A stretch of 64,000 nucleotides of DNA from Halorussus halobius (lineage in GTDB: Archaea; Halobacteriota; Halobacteria; Halobacteriales; Haladaptataceae): positions 620,001 through 684,000 of the forward strand of contig NZ_ML219773.1 of NCBI RefSeq assembly GCF_004765805.1, written 5' to 3'. Made by a program: the position numbers and the translations under genes. Within the stretch, counting starts at the first letter, position 1. Each line of letters begins with the position of its first letter. A model generated the notes under the pieces. It was not told where the DNA came from, ran no database searches, and saw only the letters and a list, made by a program, of their open reading frames with translations. Shown here one piece after another: positions 1 through 9,561 of the stretch.

Positions 1-617
1 TCCAGCGCGGAGGCCGGTTCGTCCATGAGAATCACGTCCGGGTCGACCGCGATGGCGCGAGCGATACACAGCCGCTGTTGCTGGCCGCCCGAGAGGTCCA
101 GCGCCGATTTGTCGAGTTGGCCGGCGACCTCGTCCCACAGGGCGGCCCGCTTGAGCGCGGTCTCGACGCGCTCGTCGATGTTCTCGGTGTCGTCCTGGAC
201 GCGCAGCCCGTAGGCGACGTTGTCGTAGATGCTCTTGGGGAAGGGATTGGGGTGCTGGAACACCATCCCGATGCGGCGGCGCAGCGCCACCGGGTCGATG
301 TCGTCGCCGTAGATGTCGGTCCCGTCGAAGCGGAGCTCCCCCTCGATAGTCGCGGCGTCGACGAGGTCGTTCATTCGATTGACACACCGGAGGAACGTCG
401 ATTTGCCACAGCCCGAGGGCCCGATTATCGCGGTGACCTGTCGGGACGGAATCCGGATATCGACGCTCTGAAGCGCCCGGTCCTGACCGTAGGAGACGCT
501 CAGGTCTCGGGATTCGAGGATGGTACGGCTGGAGTTCGGAGCGGTCCGGTTCGCCCCGTCGCTGTCGGTACTCTCGACGGCCGTGTCTATCGTCAGCGTG
601 TTCTCTTGGTCACTCAT
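1..617 (-). CDS. pstB: Phosphate ABC transporter ATPase PstB (3' end missing)
   Basis: ATPase of the high-affinity phosphate importer, expected on the cytoplasmic face of the PstA/PstC channel. The 205 visible residues hold Walker [10 protein letters not shown] (about 66-74), the signature LSGGQQQR and Walker B VILMDEP; the rest of the gene lies beyond the left edge. The segment [12 protein letters not shown] after Walker A is typical of PstB rather than of other ABC ATPases. The ATG at 615-617 overlaps the pstA stop by ATGA, so translation is probably coupled. A 30-residue acidic N-terminal extension precedes the core, which is common in haloarchaea. PhoU-like genes may follow outside the window, but this cannot be seen. 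Confidence 0.95.
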   Translation of the reverse strand, partial: MSDQENTLTIDTAVESTDSDGANRTAPNSSRTILESRDLSVSYGQDRALQSVDIRIPSRQVTAIIGPSGCGKSTFLRCVNRMNDLVDAATIEGELRFDGTDIYGDDIDPVALRRRIGMVFQHPNPFPKSIYDNVAYGLRVQDDTENIDERVETALKRAALWDEVAGQLDKSALDLSGGQQQRLCIARAIAVDPDVILMDEPASAL

Positions 618-2242
618 TGGTTAATCTCCCGGTCGTATCGGTTCCGGACGACGATCGCGGTCGCGTTCATCAGGAGCATCAGGACCAGCAACACGACGGC
701 GGTCGCCGGAACGACGCCGTGTCTGAACTCCGGCATCGCGCTGGACCTGGCGGCGAATATCTGGAGCGGCAGCGCGGTCGCCGACGAGAACAGTCCCTCG
801 GGCGGCGAGTACGTCGTCGTCGCCACCGCGATGATCACGAGCGGGGCAGTCTCGCCGATCGCACGGGCCAGCGCCAGGATGGTTCCGGTGAGTATGCCCG
901 GCACCGCTTCGGGAAACACCACGTTCCGGAGCGTCTGCCAGCGGCTGGCCCCCATACCGTACGAGGCCTCCCGGAGCGAGTCGGGAACGGCGCGAATCGC
1001 CTCCTGTGCCGAGACGACCACGATCGGGAGGATGAGGAGCCCGAGCGTGCCCGCGGCGGAAGCGGTGATACCGGTTCCGAACCCCAGCGTGTTCCGGAAC
1101 AGGGCAAGTCCCAACAATCCGTAGACGACCGACGGAACGCCGGCGAGGTTCGAGATATTCACTTCGAGAAGCGTCGCCAACCGACCGCCCCACCCCGAGT
1201 TCGGGGCGTACTCCTCGAGATAGACGGCCGCACTGATGCCGACGGGGAACGCCAGCAGCGCCATGAAGCCGACGATAACGATAGACCCGACGATCTGGGG
1301 ATAGACGCCGGCGTTACTGGCGTTCAACCCGTCCCACGAGTTCAGCAGTAGCGACGGCGTCAGAAAGCTCTCCAGGCCCTGGATGGCGAGCTGTCGTTCG
1401 AGCGCGGCACCCGCGAACACGCCACCGAGGAGGACGAACGGTCCGAGCACGCCGATCCGACCGTCGGACTCCGTGGCGACCGTCGAGCCGACGACGTAGC
1501 CCACCGGAACCACGAACGCCGAGAAGAGTACGACCCAGAACGACGGGTCGACGCCGGCACCGAGCAGTCCACCGGCGACGAAGAGCGTACTCAGAACGAC
1601 GGCCGTCGCGGCGATCACGCCGCGTCTGGGCGACCAGCGACGCGCCGAGACGAGGCCGAGAATCCCGGCGACCGGAAGCGTCGCGATCCCGACGTACGCG
1701 ACCCACTCGTCCGCGATACCGGCGACCGGACGGAGGACGTCGTAGAACAGCGCGGCGACGGCGAGGCCGAGCACGGCCGCGACCGGTATCACGGGACCGG
1801 TGTACGTCCGCTCGTCCGTGACGCGAGCGTACACGCCCACCAGCAGCGGCGGGACAGCGCCGAACAGTAGGAAGACGAGCACGTCGTGCGGGCTCACCGA
1901 GTCCGCGACGACGTACGTGACGAGACTCACGGCCAGCCCGCCGAACACGACGGCGAAGGATTTCGCGTTCGCGGCCCGAACGGCCGGGTCCCGTCTCGCG
2001 TACCACGTGAACGCGGCGGTCGGCGTCACGAGCGTCCCGAAGTACAGGAGGTACCACTGGGCCGACGCCGTCAGGGGCCGAAACGCGTCGAACGTGATGT
2101 AGCCGAACAGGACCAGCAACGAGACGATGCCGACGAGCGTCGCGCCCAGGAGCGCCACCTCGAAGAGGCCGTCCTTGAGCCGCCGGAGCTGCGTTCCGGT
2201 CGCCCGACGAAGTCCCTCGCCGCCCTCGTTCTCGGCCGCCAT
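614..2242 (-). CDS. pstA: Phosphate ABC transporter permease PstA, long form
   Basis: Membrane permease pairing with PstC. The C-terminal half is a normal PstA domain: [13 protein letters not shown], then the EAA loop [15 protein letters not shown] that docks the ATPase. The N-terminal half, about 240 residues with roughly seven hydrophobic segments, is extra compared with bacterial PstA (about 280-300 aa). The ATG at 2240-2242 overlaps the pstC stop by one base (TGATG); a GTG one codon upstream is an alternative. Third gene of the pstS-C-A-B operon. What the extension does is unknown. Confidence 0.92.
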   Translation of the reverse strand: MAAENEGGEGLRRATGTQLRRLKDGLFEVALLGATLVGIVSLLVLFGYITFDAFRPLTASAQWYLLYFGTLVTPTAAFTWYARRDPAVRAANAKSFAVVFGGLAVSLVTYVVADSVSPHDVLVFLLFGAVPPLLVGVYARVTDERTYTGPVIPVAAVLGLAVAALFYDVLRPVAGIADEWVAYVGIATLPVAGILGLVSARRWSPRRGVIAATAVVLSTLFVAGGLLGAGVDPSFWVVLFSAFVVPVGYVVGSTVATESDGRIGVLGPFVLLGGVFAGAALERQLAIQGLESFLTPSLLLNSWDGLNASNAGVYPQIVGSIVIVGFMALLAFPVGISAAVYLEEYAPNSGWGGRLATLLEVNISNLAGVPSVVYGLLGLALFRNTLGFGTGITASAAGTLGLLILPIVVVSAQEAIRAVPDSLREASYGMGASRWQTLRNVVFPEAVPGILTGTILALARAIGETAPLVIIAVATTTYSPPEGLFSSATALPLQIFAARSSAMPEFRHGVVPATAVVLLVLMLLMNATAIVVRNRYDREINQ

Positions 2243-3186
2243 CACTCGTAGGCCTCCCTGAAGCGACGGCGGACGAGTTCGGCCAGGATGTTCATCGCTA
2301 GCGTAATCGCGAACAGCGTGATGCCGATCGCGAACATCGCTTCGTACGTGGGCCCTCCCCCATACGAGTCCGCACCCGCGATCTGTACCATCGCAGCGGT
2401 CATCGTCTGACTCGACTCCGCGAGATTCCTGACGACGTCGGGGAAGTACGGCATCTGCGGGCTCATCCCCATCGCCATCGTCACCGCCATCGTCTCCCCG
2501 ATGGCCCGCGACAGCGCGAGGACGTACGAGGCGACGATTCCGGAGGTCGCCGACGGGACGACGACCTTCGTCGAGACGTCGAACTTCGTCGACCCCAGTC
2601 CGTAGGCCGCTTCCCGAAGGCTGTCGGGAACCGCGCTCAGCGCGTCTTCGCTGATAGAGGAGACCATCGGGATTATCATGATCCCGACGACGATGCTCGC
2701 CGAGAGCGCGTTGAACGTCCCCAGCGACAGCGGAAGCACGCTATCGGCCAGCGGCGTCACGTACACCAGCGCCATGTAGCCGTAGATGACGGTCGGGACG
2801 CCAGCGAGTATTTCGAGTGCTGGCTTCAGAATCGACCGCACCTGGTCGTTCGCATACTCGCTGAGGTATATCGCGGCCGCCAATCCGACTGGCAGCGCGA
2901 TGAGCGCCGAGCAGATAGTGACGATAAGCGTCCCGCTCACGAGCGGTAGCACGCCGTAGCTGTTGCCGATAACCGGGCTCCAGTTCGTGCCGGTGAAGAA
3001 GGCGACCGGCGAGATCTCCGTCCAGAACGTGAGTGCGTGGCCGGACAGCGACAGGATGATCCCGACAGTCACGAGGATCGTGAGCAGTGCGCTCGCCGCG
3101 ATCAGCCGTCCGTACAGCCGCTCCTTGCGGACGACGAACTCGTTTCGCCGGAGCGACCCGGATACTGACTGTGGGTCGTTACTCAT
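2242..3186 (-). CDS. pstC: Phosphate ABC transporter permease PstC
   Basis: Inner-membrane permease, 314 aa, of the Pst phosphate importer. A cytoplasmic N-terminus (about 25 aa) is followed by a first membrane helix and the binding-protein-dependent permease domain, with LSEYA and the EAA loop EAAYGLGSTKFDVSTK followed by the conserved GET motif (RAIGETMAV). It begins 45 bp after pstS and runs into pstA with a one-base overlap, so it is part of one transcript. Confidence 0.93.
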   Translation of the reverse strand: MSNDPQSVSGSLRRNEFVVRKERLYGRLIAASALLTILVTVGIILSLSGHALTFWTEISPVAFFTGTNWSPVIGNSYGVLPLVSGTLIVTICSALIALPVGLAAAIYLSEYANDQVRSILKPALEILAGVPTVIYGYMALVYVTPLADSVLPLSLGTFNALSASIVVGIMIIPMVSSISEDALSAVPDSLREAAYGLGSTKFDVSTKVVVPSATSGIVASYVLALSRAIGETMAVTMAMGMSPQMPYFPDVVRNLAESSQTMTAAMVQIAGADSYGGGPTYEAMFAIGITLFAITLAMNILAELVRRRFREAYE

Positions 3187-3231
3187 GATAAAACTTGAAT
3201 CGTTGTTGGGCGCGCTCTTCGACCGGCCGGA

Positions 3232-4353
3232 TCACGCGCTGTACTCGTACTCGCCGGCGATCGCCGCTTCGAGGTTGGCGAGGTTGTCCTCGACCATCTC
3301 GTCGCTTGCCGGAACGTAGCCGATGTCGCTGGCGACGTAGTCCTCGTCGGCCTCGTTGACGTAGTACTCGATGAACTCCTGGAGGTGGGTCTTCTCCTGA
3401 ATCTTGCCCATGTGGCCGTAGGTGAACAGCGGCCGGGCGAGCGGGTAGTTCCCGCTCTGTGCGCCTTCGAGGCTCGGCTCGACCGGGTCGCTGCCGCCAT
3501 CGGTGAGGCTGAGCGCCTTGACCGAGTCCGGGTTGTTCGTGTAGTACGCGAACGGGAGGTATCCCATCGCGTACTCGTTGCCGGCGACGCCCTGTGCGAT
3601 CAGGTTGTCCTCCTCGGTCCCCTCGAAGTCGCTGCGGATCGGCTGGTCGGCTTCGGTCTCGCCGATGACCGTCTCGGTGAAGTAGTCGTAGGTGCCCGAC
3701 GTGCTCGCCGGCCCGTAGAGGTCGAACGGCTCGTCCGGCCAGTCGGAGTTGACGTCCGCCCACGTCTCGGGCGCGGTGTCGGGCGACCAGATTGTCTCGA
3801 GGTCCTCCAGCGAGATCGAGTCGATGAAGTCGGCCTCGTTGTTGACGACGACGGTGAGCGCGTCCTGCGCGAGGAAGAACTCGACCGGCTCGATGCCGTT
3901 GTCGCGGCAGCGCTGGAGTTCGTCCTCGCTGATGGGTCGGCTCGCGTTGTTCATGTCGCTGTCGCCGGGGATGAAGACGTTCTCGAACCCGCCGCCGCTG
4001 CCGTCCCGAGTCAGGTTGAAGCTGACTTCCTCGTGTCCCGCGAAGTCCGGGCTCTGGAACCGGCGACTGACCTCCTGTGCGACCGGATACACCGTACTGC
4101 TCCCGGAGATGCGGATGTCGCCCGAGAGCTGTTCGGACCCGCCATCGCCGCCGCTACTGTCGTCACCGCCACTGTCGTCGCCGTTGTCCCCACCGTCGCT
4201 GTCGCCCCCACTGTCGTCGCTTCCGTCGGTCGTGCTTTGGTCGTCGGACCCACCCGTGCAACCCGCCAACGCTGCCACGCTCGCAGCGCCGGAGGTCGCG
4301 AGGAACTTCCGCCGCGATACGAGGTCGCTCAGTCGCTCCGGATCGTGTGTCAT
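3232..4353 (-). CDS. pstS: Phosphate-binding lipoprotein PstS
   Basis: Extracellular phosphate-binding protein that feeds PstCAB. The ATG at 4353 gives MTHDPERLSDLVSRRKFLAT, a Tat twin-arginine signal ending in the lipobox LAGC, so the protein should be exported folded and lipid-anchored. A Gly/Asp/Ser-rich linker (about 38-75) follows. The PBP fold starts at ISGSSTVYPVAQEVSRRF and includes GDSDMNNASRPI and STSGTYDYF, the phosphate-contact segments of this family. A longer reading upstream to 4458 is open but would destroy the signal peptide. First gene of the operon; a TATA-like box lies 34 bp before the start. Confidence 0.94.
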   Translation of the reverse strand: MTHDPERLSDLVSRRKFLATSGAASVAALAGCTGGSDDQSTTDGSDDSGGDSDGGDNGDDSGGDDSSGGDGGSEQLSGDIRISGSSTVYPVAQEVSRRFQSPDFAGHEEVSFNLTRDGSGGGFENVFIPGDSDMNNASRPISEDELQRCRDNGIEPVEFFLAQDALTVVVNNEADFIDSISLEDLETIWSPDTAPETWADVNSDWPDEPFDLYGPASTSGTYDYFTETVIGETEADQPIRSDFEGTEEDNLIAQGVAGNEYAMGYLPFAYYTNNPDSVKALSLTDGGSDPVEPSLEGAQSGNYPLARPLFTYGHMGKIQEKTHLQEFIEYYVNEADEDYVASDIGYVPASDEMVEDNLANLEAAIAGEYEYSA

Positions 4354-4386
4354 CGACTGAAACCGCGACCGAACACTGTAAAGCGA

Positions 4387-4394
4387 TTTATAAT
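4387..4394 (-). promoter_or_regulatory. TATA-like box of the pst operon
   Basis: On the minus strand the sequence reads ATTATAAA, inside an AT-rich patch within GC-rich DNA. Its distance to the pstS ATG (34 bp) fits a transcript with a leader of roughly 10 nt. Phosphate control is expected from family knowledge, but I could not define an operator. Confidence 0.55.
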
Positions 4395-4652
4395 AGGGAT
4401 ATAGGTCGATAATCCGAGCGTATAGGGAACTTGTAGATAAATAGCCGACCGTAACCAACGTATCGGGCGGGAGCCGACCGTATCAACATTACGTCTCGAT
4501 AGCCCTCCATAGACGCCCGGAACCGCCACAGCCGCGACGGCTCGGGAACGTATCACAGTTTATTACTATCTCGGATTCTGAAACGAGGTCGAGATGCCAG
4601 AGACGCCGCCACGAACCCCCGAACCGAGTTCGCGCCCGGAGGGACTCGCCCC

Positions 4653-5519
4653 ATGACGCTCGTCGCCGACGACCTCGGCAAACGCTACGGCGACGCGTGG
4701 GCGCTCAGACACGTCGACCTCACCTTCGAGTCGGGCGTGGTCGGACTGCTCGGCCCCAACGGCGCGGGCAAGTCCACGTTCATGCGACTCGTGACGACGT
4801 TCCTCGACCCCACGGAGGGCACCGTCCGCTGGAACGGGACCGACGTGACCGACGAGCCCCGGGCGATGCGGGAGGCCGTCGGCTACCTGCCACAGGAGTT
4901 CGGCGTCTACCCCAACCTGACCGCCCGGGAGTTCCTCTCGTACCTCGCGGCCATCCGGGGCGTGGGGAACGCCGCGGACCGCATCGACGACCTGCTCGAC
5001 CTCGTGAACCTCGGCGACGCGGGCGACCGCCGGCTCGGCGGGTTCTCGGGCGGGATGGCCCAGCGGGTCGGCATCGCGCAGGCGCTCTTGGCCGACCCCG
5101 ACCTGCTGGTGGTCGACGAGCCGACCGTCGGACTCGACCCAGAAGAGCGGGTCCGGTTCCGGAACGTCCTCACCGACCTCGGCGAGGACCGCGTCGTCGT
5201 GCTGTCGACCCACATCGTCTCGGACGTCGAGGCCACCGCCAGCGACGTCGCCGTGCTCCACGACGGGCGGTTGCTCGTCCACGACCGGCCGGGCGCGCTG
5301 CTCGCGCGGGCCGACGGCGCGGTCTGGGAGTGGGTCGTCTCCGAGTCGGAACTCGACGCCGTCGAGCGGTCCCACACCATCAGCGCGACCACGCGCCGCC
5401 GGGAGGGCGTCCGGATCCGGGTCGTCGCCGAGGAGTCGCCCGCCCCCGAGGCCGAACCGGTCGAACCGACGCTGGAAGACGCCTACCTCCACGTCGTCGG
5501 GGAGAACGCGCGACGATGA
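4653..5519 (+). CDS. ABC-2 type transporter ATPase
   Basis: Nucleotide-binding subunit, 288 aa, of an exporter of unknown substrate. Walker A GPNGAGKST (34-42), Q-loop LPQEFGVYPNLT, signature FSGGMAQR and Walker B LLVVDEPTVGLDP are all present, followed by an H-loop (LSTHIV). The resemblance is to drug, lantibiotic or Na+ efflux ATPases of the CcmA/NatA type. The C-terminal 60 residues are a variable tail. The stop overlaps the next start (ATGA), so it pairs with the downstream permease. Confidence 0.88.
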   Translation: MTLVADDLGKRYGDAWALRHVDLTFESGVVGLLGPNGAGKSTFMRLVTTFLDPTEGTVRWNGTDVTDEPRAMREAVGYLPQEFGVYPNLTAREFLSYLAAIRGVGNAADRIDDLLDLVNLGDAGDRRLGGFSGGMAQRVGIAQALLADPDLLVVDEPTVGLDPEERVRFRNVLTDLGEDRVVVLSTHIVSDVEATASDVAVLHDGRLLVHDRPGALLARADGAVWEWVVSESELDAVERSHTISATTRRREGVRIRVVAEESPAPEAEPVEPTLEDAYLHVVGENARR

Positions 5520-7114
5520 GTCGGCGTCGGGACGCGCTCGCGGTCGCGCTCGCCGACTTCCGCGAGCGCTCGCGGTCGTCGACCCTGCTGGCCGTCCCCG
5601 TGCTGATCGCCTCCCTCGCGAAGGTGGTGGCGATCGACTCGACGCTCGTCCTCGACGGGGAGTTCACCGGCGTCCCGACCGCGGCGTGGTACGGCGGGAT
5701 GGTCGCCGGCCTCGCGACCACCGTGCTGTTGGTGTTCGGTTATCCGCTGGTCAACGGCAGCCTGCTCCGGGACCGCGAGGCCAACGTCGCGGAACTCGTG
5801 GCGACCTCGCCGCTGTCGAACGCGAGCTATCTGGTCGGCAAGTGGCTGAGCAACCTCGCGGTCCTGACCGTGGCGACGGCGGTGCTGGCGGCCTCGACCG
5901 CCGTCGCGTTCGCGCTCCAGGGGACGGGGCCGTTCGACGCGGTCGGGCTCCTCGCCCCGTTCGCGCTCGTGACGCTGCCGACGATGGCGGTCGTGGCGGC
6001 CGCGAGCGTCTGCTTCGAGACGACCCGACTCCTCCGGGGGACCGCCGGCACCGCGCTGTACTTCGCGCTCGCGCTCGGCGGCGTCATGCTCAGCATCGTC
6101 CCCGAGTCGCCGATGGACCTCGCGGGCGTCTCGCTCGTCCGGGACAGCATGGCCTCGTCGCTGGCCGCCCAGTACCCCGGCTTCGAGCCGCCGATCGCGG
6201 GGTTCGCGTACACCGACCAGCCCGCCGAACTCCGGACGTTCGAGTGGTCGGGGCTCGCCCTGACGCCGGCCAGCGTCGCGTCCCGGCTCCCCGTCGTCGG
6301 CGCCGCGGCGGTGCTGCTCGGCCTCGCGGCGGTCTCGTTCGACCGCTTCGACGACACCGGAGGCTGGTCGCTCCCCGCACTCGGCGGTCGCGGGTCGGAC
6401 GAGGGTAGCGAGGCGGCGAGCGGGGCCGAACTGTCGGCGGACCTCGACGACGGGGAGCCGGTCGACGCCGACCCGGCCGACGCCGCCTCGCTGGCTCCGG
6501 CGACCACGGGCGGATTCGCGTTCGGCCGGGTGCTCGCGGCCGAGTTCCGGATGATGGTCCGGGGTCGGCGGCGCGCGTGGTACGTCGGCTGTGCGGTCGG
6601 ACTGGCCGCGACCCTGCTGGCTCCGCTCGGCGCGCTCCGGTCGGTCGTCGTCCCGGTCGCGTTGTTGCTGGCGCTGCCGGCGTGGTCGGGGCTCGGGAGC
6701 CGGGAGCGTCGCCACCGGACGTCGGAACTCGTCTTCGTCGACACCGACCCGACGAGGCTGCTGGGCGCGTCGTACCTGTCGGGGCTGGGCCTCGGCGTCG
6801 GTCTCGTCGCGCCCGCGCTGGTCCGGTTCGCCCTCGCGGGGAGCTGGACCGCTCTCCTGGGCGCTGTCGCCGGCCTCGCGTTCCTCCCGGCGGCCGCGCT
6901 CGCGGCCGGGGTCTGGTCGGGCCGGCAGTCGCCGTTCGAGATCGCGTATCTGGTGGCGTGGTACGTCGGCCCAATGAACGGGGCCGAGCCGCTGGATTAC
7001 GTCGGAGCGCACCCGACGACCAGTTCGCCCGGCGTCCCGGTCGCGTATCTGGCGCTCGCCGTCCTCGCGCTCGGACTCGCGGTCGTCGGTCGGTACCGCC
7101 GGCTCGGGTCGTAA
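5516..7114 (+). CDS. ABC-2 type permease, two membrane halves
   Basis: 532-aa membrane partner of the preceding ATPase. The first half (about 20-300) has six hydrophobic segments, including GYPLVNGSLLRDREANVAEL, a loop typical of ABC-2 permeases. An acidic linker (about 310-350) then leads to a second hydrophobic block that starts at FGRVLAAEFRMMVRGRR. The duplicated layout suggests that one polypeptide supplies both halves of the channel. The substrate cannot be told from sequence. The ATG at 5516 overlaps the ATPase stop by four bases. Confidence 0.85.
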   Translation: MSRRRDALAVALADFRERSRSSTLLAVPVLIASLAKVVAIDSTLVLDGEFTGVPTAAWYGGMVAGLATTVLLVFGYPLVNGSLLRDREANVAELVATSPLSNASYLVGKWLSNLAVLTVATAVLAASTAVAFALQGTGPFDAVGLLAPFALVTLPTMAVVAAASVCFETTRLLRGTAGTALYFALALGGVMLSIVPESPMDLAGVSLVRDSMASSLAAQYPGFEPPIAGFAYTDQPAELRTFEWSGLALTPASVASRLPVVGAAAVLLGLAAVSFDRFDDTGGWSLPALGGRGSDEGSEAASGAELSADLDDGEPVDADPADAASLAPATTGGFAFGRVLAAEFRMMVRGRRRAWYVGCAVGLAATLLAPLGALRSVVVPVALLLALPAWSGLGSRERRHRTSELVFVDTDPTRLLGASYLSGLGLGVGLVAPALVRFALAGSWTALLGAVAGLAFLPAAALAAGVWSGRQSPFEIAYLVAWYVGPMNGAEPLDYVGAHPTTSSPGVPVAYLALAVLALGLAVVGRYRRLGS

Positions 7115-7212
7115 CCCACGACCGCCGCGCCGTCGGTCACCGCTTCCCCGGGGATTCCGGAAATCGGGGCCGCCGGAGAGTGGCTTTTCAGTCCGGGTCG
7201 CCAAGTCCGGCC

Positions 7213-7851
7213 GTGAGCAACCAATCCACCGACGACGCGCTCGTGGTCTACTCCGACTACGTCTGTCCGTTCTGCTACCTCGGGAAGGCCGCCATGGAGC
7301 AGTACCTCGCCGAGGCCGACGACCCGCCGGCGGTCGAGTGGCGGTTCTACGACCTGCGGGGATACCAACGCGACGCGTCGGGCGAGTTGCGCGAGGACGT
7401 CGACGACGGCAAGGACGACGACTACTTCGAGCAGGCCCGCGAGAACGTCGAGCGGCTCAAAGACGAGTACGACGTCGAGATGGCCCTCGACTTCTCGCGG
7501 GACGTGGACTCGTGGAACGCCCAGCAGGCCGCGCTGGGCGTCCGCGAGCAGCACGGCGAGGCCGCCTTCCTGCGGTTCCACGAGGCCGTCTTCGACGCGC
7601 TCTGGCAGGACGAGCGGGACGTCGGCGACCCCGACGTGCTCGCGGCTATCGCCGCGGACGTGGGCCTCGACTCCGACGAGGTCCGGGCCGCGACCGCGGA
7701 CGAGACGCTGGCGGCCGGCCTCCGCGAGCGGTTCGAGCGCGCCCAGCAGGCGGGCATTTCGGGCATCCCGACGTTCGTCTACGGCGGCCACGCCGCCCGG
7801 GGCGCGATTCCGCCCCATCAGTTCGAGCGACTGGTCGACGGGCCGAACTGA
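7213..7851 (+). CDS. DsbA/FrnE-family thiol oxidoreductase
   Basis: 212-aa cytoplasmic thioredoxin-fold protein. The active-site motif CPFC (residues 18-21) follows VVYSDYV, and the cis-proline loop GIPTFVYGG lies near the C-terminus, with the helical DsbA insertion between them. FrnE-like proteins act as disulfide isomerases or oxidoreductases; no signal peptide is visible, so an intracellular redox role is likely. The GTG at 7213 is the best start because it begins just before the domain. It stands alone, facing the hydrolase gene on the other strand. Confidence 0.85.
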   Translation: MSNQSTDDALVVYSDYVCPFCYLGKAAMEQYLAEADDPPAVEWRFYDLRGYQRDASGELREDVDDGKDDDYFEQARENVERLKDEYDVEMALDFSRDVDSWNAQQAALGVREQHGEAAFLRFHEAVFDALWQDERDVGDPDVLAAIAADVGLDSDEVRAATADETLAAGLRERFERAQQAGISGIPTFVYGGHAARGAIPPHQFERLVDGPN

Positions 7852-7870
7852 ATCACCGTCCGCGCCGGGG

Positions 7871-8758
7871 TCACGAATCCCCGCGACCGACCGCCGCGAC
7901 GAGTTCGTCCCGGGCCGCCAGCAGCGTTCCGAGGTGGCCGTGGTCGTCGAACGTCGTCAGCTCCGCCCGGTCGAGCGCCCCGGCCAGCTCGTGCGCCCCC
8001 TCGACCGGAGCGTTCGCGTCCGCCTCGCCGTGCCAGACCCGGACCGGGTGGGACACCGACTCGACGGCGACGCTCCACGGGGTCGACAGCAGTCCGAAGT
8101 CGGTGACGGTTCCCGACGCGTCGGTCGCGAACGCCTCCCGGAAGTCGGCGGCGACCAGCCGCTCGACGCCCTCGGGAACGTCGACGGGGCTCGACGCGGC
8201 CGTGTACTGGGCGGCGACGGTTCCCGCCGGAAGGACGCCGGACAGCGCGGCCTGCGCCCTGAACCCCGCCGAAACGACGACCGGCGCGCGTCGGGCCAGC
8301 CGACCCAGCACTCGCTGGGTGCGCGGCGGCTCGGCGAACCGCACCGGCACCGCGCCCGAAACGAGGTCGACCGACTCGACCCGTTCGGGCGCGGTCGCGG
8401 CGGCCGCCAGCGCGTAGGCCGCGCCGCCCGAGAACCCCGCGAGCGCGACCCGGTCGGCGTCGACGGCGTCCGCCAGCGTCGCCGCGAGCCGGCCGGCGTC
8501 CGACAGGTCGAACCCGGGAGGCAGCTCCGAGTCGCCGTAGCCCGGCCGGTCGGGTGCCACCACTTGCACCCCGGCCTCGCGCGCTGGGCGGTCGAGCAGG
8601 CCGCCGAGCAGCCGCGAGCCGGGCGTGCCGTGGAGGAACACCAGCGGCCTGCCCGCCGGGTCGCCGTACGTCGCGTACGACAGGTGCGTGCCCGCGCTCG
8701 TCAGGACCGTCCGCATGGGCGGGTCGGTCGCCGTCGGCGAGTCGGTGGCCGTCGTCAT
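7871..8758 (-). CDS. Alpha/beta hydrolase
   Basis: 295-aa cytoplasmic esterase or lipase-like hydrolase. The oxyanion-hole motif HGTPGS (43-48), the nucleophile elbow GFSGG with Ser110, the acid region WHGEADANAP and a C-terminal histidine in DDHGHLGT form a complete catalytic set. The substrate is unknown. The ATG at 8758 lies about 28 bp after a TATA-like box, which supports a leaderless start; a later ATG at 8716 is possible. It is divergent from the HTH_10 gene, with a palindrome between their promoters, so the two may be co-regulated. Confidence 0.85.
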   Translation of the reverse strand: MTTATDSPTATDPPMRTVLTSAGTHLSYATYGDPAGRPLVFLHGTPGSRLLGGLLDRPAREAGVQVVAPDRPGYGDSELPPGFDLSDAGRLAATLADAVDADRVALAGFSGGAAYALAAAATAPERVESVDLVSGAVPVRFAEPPRTQRVLGRLARRAPVVVSAGFRAQAALSGVLPAGTVAAQYTAASSPVDVPEGVERLVAADFREAFATDASGTVTDFGLLSTPWSVAVESVSHPVRVWHGEADANAPVEGAHELAGALDRAELTTFDDHGHLGTLLAARDELVAAVGRGDS

Positions 8759-8782
8759 CGTTGCCCGATTCGGGGGCGAGAG

Positions 8783-8823
8783 GGATTTAGGTATCCCCGT
8801 TCGGGAACGGTGATTTAAGTATC
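8783..8823. promoter_or_regulatory. Back-to-back promoters with a central 14-bp palindrome
   Basis: Three elements lie together. A minus-strand TATA-like CCTAAATC (8783-8790) serves the hydrolase. A plus-strand GATTTAAGTATC (8812-8823) serves the HTH_10 gene. The perfect palindrome CCGTTCGGGAACGG (8797-8810) sits exactly between them. This is the layout of an operator controlling both directions; the binding protein is inferred, perhaps the HTH_10 protein itself. Confidence 0.5.
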
Positions 8824-8843
8824 TCGACGCCGCCCGTGTCGAC

Positions 8844-9491
8844 GTGAAGCGCGTCTCCATCTCCCTCGACAGGTCGCGGGCGGACGCGCATCCGCTCCAC
8901 CGCGCGGTCATCGACGACGACGCCGTCTCGGAGGCCACGGTGCTGGCGTGGGACGCGGGCCGCCCCACGCCGACGACGCTCTCGCGCCTCGACTGTCCCC
9001 GGTCGGCGGCCGAACCGCTGGTCGAGGACCTCGCGGCCGTGGAGTCGTACGCGCTGTCGGCGGACGGCGAGCGGACCTACGCGTTCGTCCGCCAGCGGCG
9101 GTTCGAGATGGACGCCCGACTGGCCGACGCGCTCGCGGTCCCCGGGGTCCTGGTCCGTCCGCCCGTCACCTTCGGTGCCGACGGGAGCGTCCGGTTCACG
9201 TTCGTCGGGACGCGGGACGCGCTCGGGTCGCTCCTCGAACGCCTCGACGCGACGGGCGGGTACTCGCTGGTCGGCGTCGACGACTACGGCGGTCCCGCCG
9301 GCAGCAGTCGGCTCACAGACCGCCAGCGCGAGGCCGTCTCGGTCGCGGTCGACGTCGGCTACTACGACGTCCCGCGCACGGCGACCATGGCCGAGGTCGC
9401 GTCCGGACTCGGCTGCAGCGAGAGCACGGCCTCGGAACTCGTCAGGAAGGGACAGGCCGCCATCGTCCGGGCGCAGGTCGACCGGACGTGA
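8844..9491 (+). CDS. HTH_10 (bacterio-opsin activator type) regulator
   Basis: 215-aa transcription factor of the haloarchaeal Bat-like family. The N-terminal about 150 residues are the usual variable sensing domain. The C-terminal part, [21 protein letters not shown] followed by [24 protein letters not shown], is the HTH_10 domain (about 155-205). The GTG start at 8844 lies about 27 bp after its TATA-like box, so the mRNA is probably leaderless. It likely controls the divergent hydrolase, but the ligand is unknown. Confidence 0.88.
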   Translation: MKRVSISLDRSRADAHPLHRAVIDDDAVSEATVLAWDAGRPTPTTLSRLDCPRSAAEPLVEDLAAVESYALSADGERTYAFVRQRRFEMDARLADALAVPGVLVRPPVTFGADGSVRFTFVGTRDALGSLLERLDATGGYSLVGVDDYGGPAGSSRLTDRQREAVSVAVDVGYYDVPRTATMAEVASGLGCSESTASELVRKGQAAIVRAQVDRT

Positions 9492-9561
9492 GCCGGCGTT
9501 CTCCGGGGTCCCCCGAAATTCGTGCCGAAAGCTTCGTCCGCGCGGGCGTCGAGCGTCCGCC

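Noticed and set aside
4354-4458. N-terminal extension of PstS by 35 residues
   Set aside because: Would bury the Tat signal and cross the TATA-like box; the ATG at 4353 fits both.
5483-7204. 573-codon minus-strand frame opposite the ABC permease
   Set aside because: Arg/Glu/Gly-rich shadow without domain; the plus-strand permease has clear membrane helices.
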